This document shows, piece after piece, positions 16,687 to 26,239 of a stretch of 64,000 nt of DNA. Within the stretch, counting starts at the first letter, position 1, and every line of letters starts with the position of its first letter. This stretch comes from Chryseobacterium lathyri (GTDB lineage: Bacteria > Bacteroidota > Bacteroidia > Flavobacteriales > Weeksellaceae), in NCBI RefSeq assembly GCF_003290185.1, contig NZ_QNFY01000002.1:124001-188000 (forward strand). Direction: 5' to 3'. The notes under the pieces were generated by a model that saw only the letters and a program-made list of their open reading frames with translations, searched no databases and was not told the DNA's origin. The position numbers and the translations under genes were made by a program.

Positions 16687-18069
16687 CTAAGAATTCTTCT
16701 TTTTCACTTTGGCTTTGACTTTCTTTACCTCATCTTTGATGAAAGGATATTTTTTCTGCATATCCTGAGCAAGCGATGCGTCAATATTTAAAGCTTTCTG
16801 AAGAGATTCTGCTCCTTTTTCCGGGTTTCTCAGGTTGAAATAGCAGTTGCTGAGCTGATAGTAAAGCTCTGCCCTGTCATGTACCCTTAAGGCATTATCC
16901 AGAATAGTTACCGCCTCTTCATATTCTCCAAGAAGCATCAAAACCTCTGAATAGGCATACCAGTTATAAAACCTTGAAGGTTCCGCATCTACCAGCTTTT
17001 TCAGGCAGGCAAGGCTTTCTTCAAATTTTCCGGAATCAATAAATAGAAATGCCAGTCTTTTCTGATAGTCAAGGTTACTGTCATTCAGCTGGGTAGCTTC
17101 TCTTGCAAAATGCAGGGCTTCTTTCATACCTCCCATTTCTTCATAGAGATAAGATTGTTCCATCATCGCAAGATAAAACTGTGGGTCTTCTCTCAATGAT
17201 TTCTGGAATGCATTTAAGGCCATTATGGACTGTTTCTGCGCCTTATAGCACAATCCTATTTTATAAAATGTAAATGCTTTGGTATATTCAAGCTCAAGCA
17301 TTTCCTCGTATACCTCTACGGCCTTCTGGTACTGTCCCAGGGCTTCGTAACAGGCTGCTTTGTTTGCATATACTCCTACAGAACTTGAGTTGATAGCCAA
17401 AAGGTAATCATATCCTTTTATGGCTTCTTCGTAATTCTTTCTGTTGAAGTAAAACTGCCCGTATTCGAACCAAGCGGTTTCGGAATAGGCAAATTCATCT
17501 AAATATTCATTAAGAAAGGCAATAGCCTCCTCGCTCTTATTCAGGTCGCTGAAGCAGATCATACAGTTTTCGAGAGAATACTCATCCATAGGATCTTCTT
17601 TCAGAGCTTTTCTGTAGTGTTTAAGAGCGTTAAAAGGGTCTCCCAAGTTTACATATTCGTCCGCAATAAAGTTATGAAGGAAGTTTTCTTCTTCCTGCAG
17701 TTCTAAGGCTTTTTTGCAGATGTCAATGGCTTTTCTGGGGTTTCCCAGGTTCGAATAATACTTCGCATAGCAGACCATAAAGTCTGTGTTTTCCATGGAT
17801 GAACCTTTCAGTTCGTCAATGAGTTCTTTTGCGGTATTATAATCTTCCCATTCCAAAAGAATCTCAAGTCTTTTGATCTTGATATCCAATGAATTGGGAT
17901 GAAGCTTAAGGCCATAATTAACAGCATTGTCTGCGTAGTTAAAGTCTCCCAGCTCCAAATAATAAACAATAATGTCTTCTAGCTCTTCGGTATCGAAGTA
18001 GAATTCATCATTATTTTCCATCATTTCCTCGAACTTTTTTACAAGTTCATTTCCAAAATACTCTTCCAA
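16687..18069 (-). CDS. Tetratricopeptide repeat protein
   Basis: A 460-residue protein made of about twelve consecutive TPR units, with repeats such as ALKHYRKALKEDPMDEYSLENC and ALNAFQKSLREDPQFYLAMM. It has no signal peptide and an acidic N-terminus (EYFGNELVKKFEEMMENN), so it is cytosolic. A Lys-rich tail ends the protein. TPR solenoids serve as protein-protein scaffolds; partners are unknown. It appears to be a single-gene unit. Confidence 0.9.
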   Translation of the reverse strand: MEEYFGNELVKKFEEMMENNDEFYFDTEELEDIIVYYLELGDFNYADNAVNYGLKLHPNSLDIKIKRLEILLEWEDYNTAKELIDELKGSSMENTDFMVCYAKYYSNLGNPRKAIDICKKALELQEEENFLHNFIADEYVNLGDPFNALKHYRKALKEDPMDEYSLENCMICFSDLNKSEEAIAFLNEYLDEFAYSETAWFEYGQFYFNRKNYEEAIKGYDYLLAINSSSVGVYANKAACYEALGQYQKAVEVYEEMLELEYTKAFTFYKIGLCYKAQKQSIMALNAFQKSLREDPQFYLAMMEQSYLYEEMGGMKEALHFAREATQLNDSNLDYQKRLAFLFIDSGKFEESLACLKKLVDAEPSRFYNWYAYSEVLMLLGEYEEAVTILDNALRVHDRAELYYQLSNCYFNLRNPEKGAESLQKALNIDASLAQDMQKKYPFIKDEVKKVKAKVKKKNS

Positions 18070-18169
18070 TAGTGTTGTCTTTGTCGGCCCGATGTCTGAA
18101 TATGCTTACAAACCTCGGCAAACTTTTAATTAATAATAACCTCTGAAACTGAAATTCAAATGTTTATGC

Positions 18170-18189
18170 AAAGTTGCAACTTTTTTTTG
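18170..18189. repeat. Palindrome followed by a T tract
   Basis: AAAGTTGCAACTTT (18170-18183) is a perfect 14-bp palindrome running into a tract of T. It lies upstream of the TPR gene. It could be a regulator site or a plus-strand terminator, although no plus-strand gene precedes it. Confidence 0.4.
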
Positions 18190-18275
18190 AATTATTTTTT
18201 CATAAATTTCTATATTAAAGATAGTAAAAAAAGAAAACAGATAAAAGGATTGTGGATAAAAAACGGAAATTGTGG

Positions 18276-19247
18276 TTAAATAGTCAGAACAAGTCTTTTT
18301 CCGGCCGGAATTTCGGTATTCCAGACTGATTCTACATCCTTTATTTCTGCCGTTTCCGTATCTATTTTAATTTTACCTTCTACTGCCGCCTGGAACATTT
18401 CAGGAATAATTTCCGTAAACAGCATACGGGTCTCTTCTTTTGTCCAGCTTCCCAATCCGGATCCGGAGATCTGAATATCTGTTCCTCTCAGAATCTGCGA
18501 AGACAGCTGAATGGTATCTCCGCTCATTCCTCCTACAGAAACCAGTCTGGTCTTGTGAGAAAATGTTACGTTTCCTTTAAGAGCATACAGCAACATCTCT
18601 ATAGAATGGCCCCAGAGATAATCTAAGATAATATCAATAGGTGTTTCGTTGTGAATTTCTTTAATTTTTGCTACAAAATCTTCGTCCGGCTGCTTTAAAG
18701 AAACTACTTCATCTGCTCCCAATGTAAGAAGTGACTGTAAAGACGCCTCGTTTCTACCTGTAGCAATGATATTTTTGGCTCCGTATAATCTGGCCACCTG
18801 AACTGCAATTTTTCCCGTCACTCCGGTTGCTCCATTGATCAGAACGGTATCTCCGGGTTTCATCCCTGCTTTGAATTTCAATCCCATCGCAGATCCCATA
18901 ACGGCGTTGGGCAATGCGGCAGCGGTAGCGAAATCCAGTTCTTCCGGTACGGGAATGACAAATCCTTTTTCAGCATTGACTTTTTCGGCTGTGGTTCCTT
19001 TTTTACTGAAAAAATATACTTTCTGACCATTTTCAAGATATCCGGCACCATCTGTCCCGATAATTCTTGGCTGATGTACCTCGCCGCTGACGGAATAATG
19101 ACTTCCACCCGCTATAGCTCTATCAAGATTTTTGATGGATGCTGCTTTGACTGATACCTGCGTTTCATTTTCCTTAGGGGTTTCCGGATCCTGAAAATCT
19201 GCATATTGAGGAATTCTTCCTTTTTCAAATACGACTGCTGCTTTCAT
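18276..19247 (-). CDS. Zinc-independent medium-chain dehydrogenase/reductase (quinone oxidoreductase-like)
   Basis: A 323-residue MDR superfamily protein. The N-terminal GroES-like domain (1-120) lacks the Cys and His zinc ligands of alcohol dehydrogenases. The Rossmann domain begins at VLINGATGVTGKIAVQVARLYGA, an NADP-binding pattern as in QOR enzymes, followed by NIIATGRN. It is probably an NADPH-dependent reductase of quinones or enones. A Crp/Fnr-type regulator gene lies 76 bp upstream on the same strand and may control it. Confidence 0.85.
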   Translation of the reverse strand: MKAAVVFEKGRIPQYADFQDPETPKENETQVSVKAASIKNLDRAIAGGSHYSVSGEVHQPRIIGTDGAGYLENGQKVYFFSKKGTTAEKVNAEKGFVIPVPEELDFATAAALPNAVMGSAMGLKFKAGMKPGDTVLINGATGVTGKIAVQVARLYGAKNIIATGRNEASLQSLLTLGADEVVSLKQPDEDFVAKIKEIHNETPIDIILDYLWGHSIEMLLYALKGNVTFSHKTRLVSVGGMSGDTIQLSSQILRGTDIQISGSGLGSWTKEETRMLFTEIIPEMFQAAVEGKIKIDTETAEIKDVESVWNTEIPAGKRLVLTI

Positions 19248-19323
19248 TATTTAAATTTTTATACAAAATTAGGATGAGAGCGGTCTGCAGTGCAATAACA
19301 TTTGTTATCAGTTATCCTGCTGA

Positions 19324-19911
19324 TTATTTTTTTAAAGCATCCTCTTTTAAAATTGCGCCTTTGATCCTGCTAAGATGTACTGTAGTAATTCCCAGGTAGG
19401 AAGCAATATAATGCTGTGGGATTCTTCTGATGATTTCAGGCCGTTCTTTGGTGAGGCTGAGATAGCGTTGTTTCGGGGTATCTTTTATAAATGAGAAAAA
19501 ATGTTTCATATAGTCGAAGATTCTTTCAAAAAGAGAATCCATGAATTGGTTCCTCAGTTCCGGATCTTCGTATACCTCAGCTAAAACAGCATCTGCATCA
19601 GCTTTACGGATCTTCCATAAAATACAGGATTCTATGGTTTCGAAGGATACCATACTGGGCAGGCCTTTCCTGAAGCTTTCGAGGGAAGAAAACATCGTAT
19701 TTTCCATAAAGAACTGAAAGGTCACGTCTTTCCCGTCATTGTTGTACCATGCTCTTACGACCCCTTTTTCAATATAATAGGCACAGTCTGAAACTTCATT
19801 TTCCTTTAAAAGCAAAGTTTTAGCAGGAACATCCATGCGCTCGAAGCAGCTTAGAAATTTCCGCCATTTTTCTTTCGGGAAGAGAAACCTGTTCTGTATA
19901 TGCTCAAACAT
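19324..19911 (-). CDS. Crp/Fnr family transcriptional regulator
   Basis: A 195-residue regulator. The cyclic-nucleotide-binding-like beta roll (about 20-110) includes AKTLLLKENEVSDCAYYIEKGVVRAW. The C-terminal HTH is IPQHYIASYLGITTVHLSRIKG. The signature residues for cAMP binding (RxS in the phosphate cassette) are not clear, so the ligand is unknown. It starts 10 bp from the T tract of the glmM terminator, so its promoter must overlap that region or it depends on read-through. The downstream dehydrogenase gene is a candidate target. Confidence 0.88.
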   Translation of the reverse strand: MFEHIQNRFLFPKEKWRKFLSCFERMDVPAKTLLLKENEVSDCAYYIEKGVVRAWYNNDGKDVTFQFFMENTMFSSLESFRKGLPSMVSFETIESCILWKIRKADADAVLAEVYEDPELRNQFMDSLFERIFDYMKHFFSFIKDTPKQRYLSLTKERPEIIRRIPQHYIASYLGITTVHLSRIKGAILKEDALKK

Positions 19912-19920
19912 TTCGATAAG

Positions 19921-19950
19921 AAAAAAGAACGGAGCATTTCTGTTCCGTTC
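19921..19950 (-). terminator. Terminator of glmM
   Basis: On the minus strand GAACGGA pairs with TCCGTTC around a 10-nt loop, followed by six T. It lies between glmM and the Crp/Fnr gene. Confidence 0.8.
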
Positions 19951-19959
19951 CTGATTTAT

Positions 19960-21342
19960 TTAGATTAAACTTTTAATTTTAGCGATGATATCATCTCCAA
20001 GCTTATCGGCTTCTTCCTGAGTGTAAGCTTCAGTATAAATCCTGATAATCGGTTCTGTATTGGATTTTCTAAGGTGAACCCAATTGTTTTCAAAGTCGAT
20101 TTTAACACCATCTACCGTAGAAACTTCTTCGTTCTGATATTCTTTTTCCATTTTGGCTAAGATATCATCTACATTAATCTCCGGAGTCAGCTCTATTTTC
20201 TTTTTCCCCATAAAATAGCTTGGGTATCCTGCTCTTAATTCGGAAACGGATTTGTTTTCTTTTGCCAGATGGGTTAAAAACAATGCTGCTCCTACCAAAG
20301 AGTCTCTTCCATAATGAAGATCAGGATAGATAATTCCTCCGTTTCCTTCGCCTCCGATTACTGCATTCTTTTCTTTCATCAGGTTCACTACGTTTACTTC
20401 TCCTACAGCACTTGCAAAGTATTCTGAATCGTGGCTTCTGGCAACATCCCTCAAAGCACGGCTTGAGGAAAGGTTTGAGATAGCAGCGCCTTTCTTATGT
20501 TTCAATAAATAATCTGCAACGGCAACCAAGGTATATTCTTCCCCGAACATCTCTCCTTTCTCATCAATTAAGGCTAATCGGTCTACATCCGGATCTACAA
20601 CGATTCCTAAATCTGCATTTTCTTTTTTTACAAGCTCACAGATGTCTCCCAAGTGCTCTTTCAAAGGTTCAGGATTGTGTGGAAACTGCCCGTTTGGTTC
20701 GCAATATAATTTAATTGTTTCGCAGCCAAGCTTATCCAGAAGCATTGGAATTGCAATTCCTCCTGTAGAATTTACCGCATCGAGAACGATTTTGAATTTT
20801 TTAGCTTTAATGGCTTCAATGTCTACCATCGGAAGATCTAAAATCTGCTGGATATGAATATCAAACGCATCATTTCTTGTTTCATATTTTCCAAGATCAT
20901 CTACTTCTGCGTAGTTGAAATCTTCACTTTCAGCAAGAGCGAGTACTTTTGCACCATCATCCCCACTGATGAACTCTCCTTTACCATTCAACAGTTTAAG
21001 AGCATTCCATTGCTTTGGATTGTGGGAAGCAGTCAGGATAATTCCTCCATCTGCATTCAGTTCAGGAACCATTACTTCCACCGTTGGTGTTGTAGAAAGT
21101 CCAAGATCCACTACATTTATTCCCAATCCCTGCAGAGTAGCTGTTACCAGCGAGGAAACCATTTCCCCGGAAATTCTGGCATCTCTTCCTATGACCAGGG
21201 TTAAATTCTTTTTATTCTGTGTATTCTGAAGCCAGGTTCCAAATGCTGATGCAAATTTCACGACATCCAGAGGGGTTAAGTTATCATTTACTTTTCCGCC
21301 GATCGTCCCTCTGATCCCGGAAATAGATTTTATTAACGACAT
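19960..21342 (-). CDS. glmM: Phosphoglucosamine mutase (alpha-D-phosphohexomutase)
   Basis: A 460-residue phosphohexomutase. GlmM converts glucosamine-6-phosphate to glucosamine-1-phosphate for UDP-GlcNAc and peptidoglycan. The phosphoserine loop is TASHNPKQWNALK, the Mg site DPDVDRLALID, the sugar loop GEGNGGIIYPD, and the phosphate-binding loop RKSNTEPIIRIYTEA. GRDARISGEMV is near residue 50. Some Bacteroidota enzymes with this architecture also act on other hexose phosphates, so the substrate is assigned by homology. It has its own terminator. Confidence 0.92.
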   Translation of the reverse strand: MSLIKSISGIRGTIGGKVNDNLTPLDVVKFASAFGTWLQNTQNKKNLTLVIGRDARISGEMVSSLVTATLQGLGINVVDLGLSTTPTVEVMVPELNADGGIILTASHNPKQWNALKLLNGKGEFISGDDGAKVLALAESEDFNYAEVDDLGKYETRNDAFDIHIQQILDLPMVDIEAIKAKKFKIVLDAVNSTGGIAIPMLLDKLGCETIKLYCEPNGQFPHNPEPLKEHLGDICELVKKENADLGIVVDPDVDRLALIDEKGEMFGEEYTLVAVADYLLKHKKGAAISNLSSSRALRDVARSHDSEYFASAVGEVNVVNLMKEKNAVIGGEGNGGIIYPDLHYGRDSLVGAALFLTHLAKENKSVSELRAGYPSYFMGKKKIELTPEINVDDILAKMEKEYQNEEVSTVDGVKIDFENNWVHLRKSNTEPIIRIYTEAYTQEEADKLGDDIIAKIKSLI

Positions 21343-21400
21343 TCTGTTTTTATTTTTTTAATTGGTTTCATTAGCAAAGATACTTAAAAGACCTAATAAG

Positions 21401-22429
21401 TTATAAGATGGGAATCTTTTTCTGAATCTTGTCATAATTCCTTTTGATAACCTTCGGTGGCGGAAAACGGTAACCTATATACAGCAATCCATATAGATTG
21501 TTATTTTCTACATTCTGGTTATCTTTTTCATTGTAGGCATAAGCATTGACATTAAATTTTCCTCCGAACAGAAACCGGTCTGTATTATATCCTATATGAA
21601 GTCCGCTAGCAAACTTCAGGGTTAGATACTGTGTATTTTGTTTGTTAAATTTTGTCCCGTCCGCCTGAATATCCCAGCTGTTGGAAAACATTCCGCCTAA
21701 TCCCAGCGAGATATGAGGAGCAATATTCACTCTTTTTTTCGCGCCAAGCACCCAATTATAAAAGTACCCCATGCTGCCCCCGAAACTGTACTGGGTTTCT
21801 TTACTTTTCTGTCCGTTTAAAATATCTCTGAATATGGAAAGGTGATAATCTACAATAGGCACCCAGCTTCCACGGCTTTCTTTCTGCCATTCGCCTTGTG
21901 TATAAATACTTTTCAGAGAGAAATTATCCTTTAGTACATAGGCTGTAGACCCTCCAAAACTCTGAACCCTAAGATCGGGAAACTGAAGGTATGGGTCTTT
22001 TCCTTCTTTCCAGTCCGGAAAAAAATCGCTCATATTTTCCATATAAAATCCTTTTACGTTTTTGTAATAAACGGTCTGGATAAATTTTTTGGGGAAAAGC
22101 CTGAATCTAAAGTCTGCATAGGAGCTACTTCCTTTGAGCGCATCATCATTATTCCCAGGAAGAAAACTTGGTGTAAATGAAATAGTTGCACTTATAATCC
22201 TATAATCAATAGAAAAGGAAGCTCTTGTTTTATTGTTGATTGAAAAGATGGTTTCTAAAGGTTTGTCCTCAGGGCCTTCTGTAAAAACATATTTTTCAAT
22301 ATTGGTGTCGAGATTTACACGGACCATTACCTGATCTGCATAGGACTTGATTTTAGCAGTATCGATCTGGGCGTTTGCCCAAATGGTTAGAAGAGAGAAT
22401 AACAAGACTGCTGCTGATTTTGGGCTCAA
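21401..22429 (-). CDS. DUF4421 outer-membrane-like protein
   Basis: A 342-residue secreted protein with a signal peptide (cleavage after WANA, about residue 20). The remainder is rich in alternating aromatic and polar strands such as RASFSIDYRIISATISF and YLTLKFASGLHIGYNTDRF, which suggests a beta barrel. The family DUF4421 is uncharacterised and largely restricted to Bacteroidota. A Lys-rich C-terminus after the last strand is unusual for a barrel. It lies 69 bp downstream of the feo operon. Confidence 0.8.
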   Translation of the reverse strand: MSPKSAAVLLFSLLTIWANAQIDTAKIKSYADQVMVRVNLDTNIEKYVFTEGPEDKPLETIFSINNKTRASFSIDYRIISATISFTPSFLPGNNDDALKGSSSYADFRFRLFPKKFIQTVYYKNVKGFYMENMSDFFPDWKEGKDPYLQFPDLRVQSFGGSTAYVLKDNFSLKSIYTQGEWQKESRGSWVPIVDYHLSIFRDILNGQKSKETQYSFGGSMGYFYNWVLGAKKRVNIAPHISLGLGGMFSNSWDIQADGTKFNKQNTQYLTLKFASGLHIGYNTDRFLFGGKFNVNAYAYNEKDNQNVENNNLYGLLYIGYRFPPPKVIKRNYDKIQKKIPIL

Positions 22430-22498
22430 ATCGAAAAGGTTTTAGTTTCAGAGAATGAAATTACTACAATTTTTTCAATTATAAGCTTAAAAACAGGA

Positions 22499-22651
22499 TC
22501 AGGAGCAACCGCAGTCTTTATCACAGTTGGTTCTTTTGGAACTGAATTTTTTCGGTGCGAAATTCTTTCTGAGTACTTTAAATAAAGAATAACAGGCGAA
22601 TGCAACGATCAGTATGATGATTACGTACTGAAAAATTAGTGAAGTATCCAT
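22499..22651 (-). CDS. FeoB-associated Cys-rich membrane protein
   Basis: A 50-residue protein with a single membrane helix (about 5-25, FQYVIIILIVAFACYSLF), a basic stretch and a Cys-rich tail NCDKDCGCS. This matches the small partners encoded beside feoB in many bacteria. They probably assist ferrous iron uptake, perhaps by binding Fe2+ at the cytoplasmic exit. The start at 22651 overlaps the feoB stop as TAATG, so translation is coupled. A longer reading frame upstream overlaps feoB out of frame and is not used. Confidence 0.88.
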   Translation of the reverse strand: MDTSLIFQYVIIILIVAFACYSLFKVLRKNFAPKKFSSKRTNCDKDCGCS

Positions 22652-24684
22652 TATTTTAAAATCTGATATGCTATCAACGACACAAAATATGCCAAACCGG
22701 TCATCATTACAACCTGAAAGCCGGTCCATTTCCAACTTTTGGTTTCTCTGTAGACTACTGCAAGCGTAGAAACACACTGCATTGCGAATGCATAAAATAA
22801 AAGTACGGAAATTCCCGTTGCGAAGCTGAACACTTTTTCGCCGTCAGGTTTTACGTCTCTTCTCATTTTATCTATTACTTTCACTTCGGGGGCATCATCA
22901 TCCAAACTGTAGAGTGTAGACATTGTCCCGACGAAAACTTCTCTGGCCACAAAGCTTGTCAGAATTCCCACGCCCATTTTCCAGTCGTAACCAAGCGGTT
23001 CGATAAGAGGCTCAATCCCTTTACCCATTTTGGCCAGATAAGAATGGTCGAGTTCTACATTGGGAGCCACGAATTGATTGGGTTTCTGTTTGGGTCCAAA
23101 ATAACTTAAAAACCAGACAATGATACTTACAATAAAAATAATCTTTCCTGCTCCTGTAACGAAGTCCCAAACCTTACCCAGTACCATTTTAAGATCGTAT
23201 CCGAAAAGAGGCTTTTTATAAGTTGGCAAATCCATTACAAGATAAGTCTTGTCTTTATTTTTGATAAATCTTTTCAAAACTGCTGCTGAAAACAGTGCTA
23301 CAAGGAAGCCCAAAAGGTACATTCCCATCAATACCAGCGCTTTATATTTAATTCCAAGGAAAGATCCGTCAGAAATGATCAGCCCGATAATGATGCTGTA
23401 TACCGGAAGCCTTGCAGAACAGGTCATAAAAGGAGTAACCAGTATGGTTAATAATCTTTCTTTTACATTTTCAATATTTCTTGTAGAAATCACTGCAGGA
23501 ATGGCACAGGCCGTTCCTGATACTAAAGGAACGATACTTTTCCCATTCAGTCCGAAAGGTCTCAGCAGCCTGTCCATCAGAAATACCACTCTCGCCATAT
23601 ATCCTGAATCTTCCAGTAGATATAGGAAATATAATAAAATACCAATCTGTGGGGCAAATACTACAATTCCTCCGATTCCGGGAATAATTCCACTTGAAAC
23701 CAGTGAATTGACAGGCCCTTCCGGCAAGTGTTCTGCAGCAAAAGCAGCCAGCCATGAGAAGGAATCATCGATCCAGTTCATCGGATATTCTGCAAGGAAG
23801 AAAACACTTTGGAAAATAATCAGCAGAATAAAAAGAAAAACAACATAGCCCCAGAATTTGTGGACCAGCACTTTATCTAATTTCTCCGTTAAAAGCTCTT
23901 TGAACTGGGCTTTTTTAGAGATTACATCTGCTAATATTTTATCTACGCTCTGATATCTTCTTACGGTCTCCTGAACCTGTAATCGTTTTGGAACCAAGCT
24001 TTTAGAATCAGGCTGGTTAAGAAGATCTTTTATAGATTCTATTCTTCCGAGATCGGAGCCCAATGAAATACTCATCCAGGCTTTATATTCGTTGTCAAGT
24101 CCTTTATGGGCCGCAATTTTCTGAATAAAATCTTTATGCTCGTTTGGCGTTTCGAAGGTGATGGTCTCTGCTTTTTTAAATCCATTTTGCAAAACAGACT
24201 CTTTAATCTTATCTATTCCAATCTGTTCTTTGGCATTGGTTTGAATAATTTTAATCCCCAGAGCATCAGAAAATTTCTGGATATCAATGCTAATGCCTCT
24301 TCTTTCTGCCTGATCAATCTGGTTGACCACCAGGATCATAGGAATACCAAGATCCTGTATCTGCTGGAAAAGAAGTAATCCTCTTTTTAAGCTTAATGCT
24401 TCAAGAATATAGATTACACCTTCATAATTTTCCTGCTCATCAATAAGAAATTTAGAAAAAATAGCCTCGTCTTCCGAACTTGGATAAACGCTGTACGAGC
24501 CTGGCAGGTCGATCACCTCAACCTCTTCATTTTTATAGGTGTAATTTCCGGAATGGCTCGCAACGGTAACTCCTGCATAGTTTCCGGTCTTCTGTTTTTT
24601 ATTGCACAGTGCATTGAAAACCGTAGACTTTCCTACATTAGGATTCCCGACTAAAAGGACCTTTTTTTTCTTATTTTCCTGCAT
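22651..24684 (-). CDS. feoB: Ferrous iron transport protein B
   Basis: A 677-residue Fe2+ transporter. The N-terminal G domain has G1 GNPNVGKST, G3 DLPGSYSVYP and G4 NQID. A helical spacer (about 160-260) precedes the membrane domain with two inverted Gate motifs, including GTACAIPAVISTRNI and SARLPVYSIIIG. FAMQCVSTLAVVYRETKSWKW is the C-terminal membrane hallmark. The start overlaps the feoA stop (TAATG) and the end overlaps the Cys-rich partner, making a three-gene operon. Confidence 0.97.
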   Translation of the reverse strand: MQENKKKKVLLVGNPNVGKSTVFNALCNKKQKTGNYAGVTVASHSGNYTYKNEEVEVIDLPGSYSVYPSSEDEAIFSKFLIDEQENYEGVIYILEALSLKRGLLLFQQIQDLGIPMILVVNQIDQAERRGISIDIQKFSDALGIKIIQTNAKEQIGIDKIKESVLQNGFKKAETITFETPNEHKDFIQKIAAHKGLDNEYKAWMSISLGSDLGRIESIKDLLNQPDSKSLVPKRLQVQETVRRYQSVDKILADVISKKAQFKELLTEKLDKVLVHKFWGYVVFLFILLIIFQSVFFLAEYPMNWIDDSFSWLAAFAAEHLPEGPVNSLVSSGIIPGIGGIVVFAPQIGILLYFLYLLEDSGYMARVVFLMDRLLRPFGLNGKSIVPLVSGTACAIPAVISTRNIENVKERLLTILVTPFMTCSARLPVYSIIIGLIISDGSFLGIKYKALVLMGMYLLGFLVALFSAAVLKRFIKNKDKTYLVMDLPTYKKPLFGYDLKMVLGKVWDFVTGAGKIIFIVSIIVWFLSYFGPKQKPNQFVAPNVELDHSYLAKMGKGIEPLIEPLGYDWKMGVGILTSFVAREVFVGTMSTLYSLDDDAPEVKVIDKMRRDVKPDGEKVFSFATGISVLLFYAFAMQCVSTLAVVYRETKSWKWTGFQVVMMTGLAYFVSLIAYQILK

Positions 24685-24938
24685 TAATTCAATTCTTCAA
24701 CAATGATATACTCTCCCTCTTCTTCACGAAGAGCGATGCGGCTTTTTTCTTCTCCAAATTCTACATACATAGGACCCTTGAAGGGTGCCTGGTACAAAAT
24801 TCTGAAAATAGTCTCCGGTAAAAGTCCCATTTCTATGATCTTGTTTGGCATTTTCAGGTAATCGTTATCATACCCTAAAATTTTTCCCATTTTGTTTTTA
24901 GGGAAACCGCTTAATTTATGTAAGTCAATCTGTTTCAA
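24684..24938 (-). CDS. feoA: Ferrous iron transport protein A
   Basis: An 84-residue SH3-like FeoA-domain protein, the usual partner of FeoB. The family core LHKLSGFPKNKMGKILGY and LPETIFRILYQAPFKGPMYVEFGEEKSRIALREEE is present. It probably modulates FeoB opening or GTPase activity. It is the first gene of the feo operon, with a -7 element and a palindrome upstream. Confidence 0.93.
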   Translation of the reverse strand: MKQIDLHKLSGFPKNKMGKILGYDNDYLKMPNKIIEMGLLPETIFRILYQAPFKGPMYVEFGEEKSRIALREEEGEYIIVEELN

Positions 24939-24958
24939 AGCCGGATTTTTTGTAAGGG

Positions 24959-24988
24959 CAAATATACGCTATTTAAATTTAATCTAAA
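24959..24988 (-). promoter_or_regulatory. feo promoter: -7 element and 17-bp inverted repeat
   Basis: The -7 element TATATTTG (minus strand) lies at 24959-24966. Just upstream, TTTAGATT-A-AATTTAAA (minus strand, 24972-24988) is an inverted repeat with one mismatch, placed in the promoter spacer where a repressor would block RNA polymerase. A Fur or DtxR-type iron regulator is the natural candidate. This is inference from position. Confidence 0.5.
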
Positions 24989-25007
24989 TAACGAAAAGTA
25001 TGAAAGA

Positions 25008-25043
25008 AATCAACCCAAACACATTGCTGTATCTGGGTTGATT
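25008..25043 (-). terminator. Terminator of the GLPGLI gene
   Basis: AAATCAACCCA (25008-25017 core) pairs with TGGGTTGATTT (25034-25044) around a 16-nt loop, with a T-rich tract on both sides. It lies 30 bp past the stop of the GLPGLI gene. Confidence 0.75.
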
Positions 25044-25073
25044 TTAAAAATATAATTTAGTTGATATGAAGTC

Positions 25074-25991
25074 TTATTTTTTCTTTTTATCCTGCTGTGC
25101 TGATGATATTTCTATCGGATTATCATTGGCGTTGTAAAAGTCTTTGTACTGCTTCTCCTGTTTTTTCACCATATCACCTACTGTACCATCCATTCCCGGA
25201 ACTGTTTTAGAAAGCATTTCCTGTGTCATCATTGGTCTTATGGATGCAAAAGGGTCTTTTTTGAAATCATTGAATGTTTTTTCAAATTTTTCTCTTGGTA
25301 ATTCATTTACTTTTCCTCCTTTCGCCTGCATCAGGTTTTCGATGTAAGAGTATTCTGTATAATCCTTGACTTTTTTATTTCCCTGTAAAACCCATGAATA
25401 GTTTTTCTGATCATCTTCGATTTTAACGATCAAACCTGGAAGTCCAAAGAATTTGTAAGGTCCATCCTGAAAAGGCAATTCTGTACTGAACCATGCTGTC
25501 CATTTTCTTCCTCCGAATTCAGTAGTCGCTTTTTGAGTGTTATATTCTCCAATTTTCTGCTTATCGTTAAGGATATTCCAGTTAAATTTTAGGTCTTCGC
25601 TATATCCTATATTGCTTGGTGTAAACCCGTTTGCTATCTTATCCACATACTGTACTTTCATACCTGGATATGATTTGTATATTCTGGCTGATATTTTAGG
25701 GGTTTTAATGGTTTTCGACAAATCTTTCATCGTTCCTGCCTTCTGCATGGCTTCAATTTCAATTTTCATGATAGAATCCTGCGAAATCACTGTATAATCC
25801 TGATAAATGGATCTGTTTTTGTCTGTAATATCCAGGATCGTAATTACTTTATCCATCTTGGCAGAATCCTTTTTCGGTTTAAAAGTCAGCTCATAGAAGA
25901 AACGGTTTGCTGCCTCTTTTGATTCTTTGGCATCCTGCGCCGACGCTATGGCAAAAAGAGCAATAAAGAATACAGAAAATAGCTTTTTCAT
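25074..25991 (-). CDS. GLPGLI family secreted protein
   Basis: A 305-residue protein with a signal peptide (residues 1-18, cleavage after ASA). It contains the family motif as FFGLPGLIVKIEDDQKNYSW, near residue 178, and the preceding KWTAWFSTELPFQDGPYKF typical of GLPGLI proteins. These are Bacteroidota periplasmic or surface proteins of unknown role, often encoded beside TonB-dependent receptors, as here, where a receptor-like gene is encoded about 0.8 kb away. Confidence 0.9.
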   Translation of the reverse strand: MKKLFSVFFIALFAIASAQDAKESKEAANRFFYELTFKPKKDSAKMDKVITILDITDKNRSIYQDYTVISQDSIMKIEIEAMQKAGTMKDLSKTIKTPKISARIYKSYPGMKVQYVDKIANGFTPSNIGYSEDLKFNWNILNDKQKIGEYNTQKATTEFGGRKWTAWFSTELPFQDGPYKFFGLPGLIVKIEDDQKNYSWVLQGNKKVKDYTEYSYIENLMQAKGGKVNELPREKFEKTFNDFKKDPFASIRPMMTQEMLSKTVPGMDGTVGDMVKKQEKQYKDFYNANDNPIEISSAQQDKKKK

Positions 25992-26239
25992 TGTAATAAA
26001 GATTTACTAATTAGTTATCAGTTCCTGAAATATGTTACAGCTTTTTTAAAGAATTTTACTTCAATTGATATATTTCACTGATTATCAATCGAATACAAAA
26101 CAACTATATATATTATAATTTATCAGACTTTTTAAAGGTATAACTGGTAAATCTGATCAGCCATGAGAGAAAATTATGATTTCCTTAAAACATTTTCTCT
26201 CTTAAAACTCTTATCTTTAAGTACTTAAAAACAAATATT

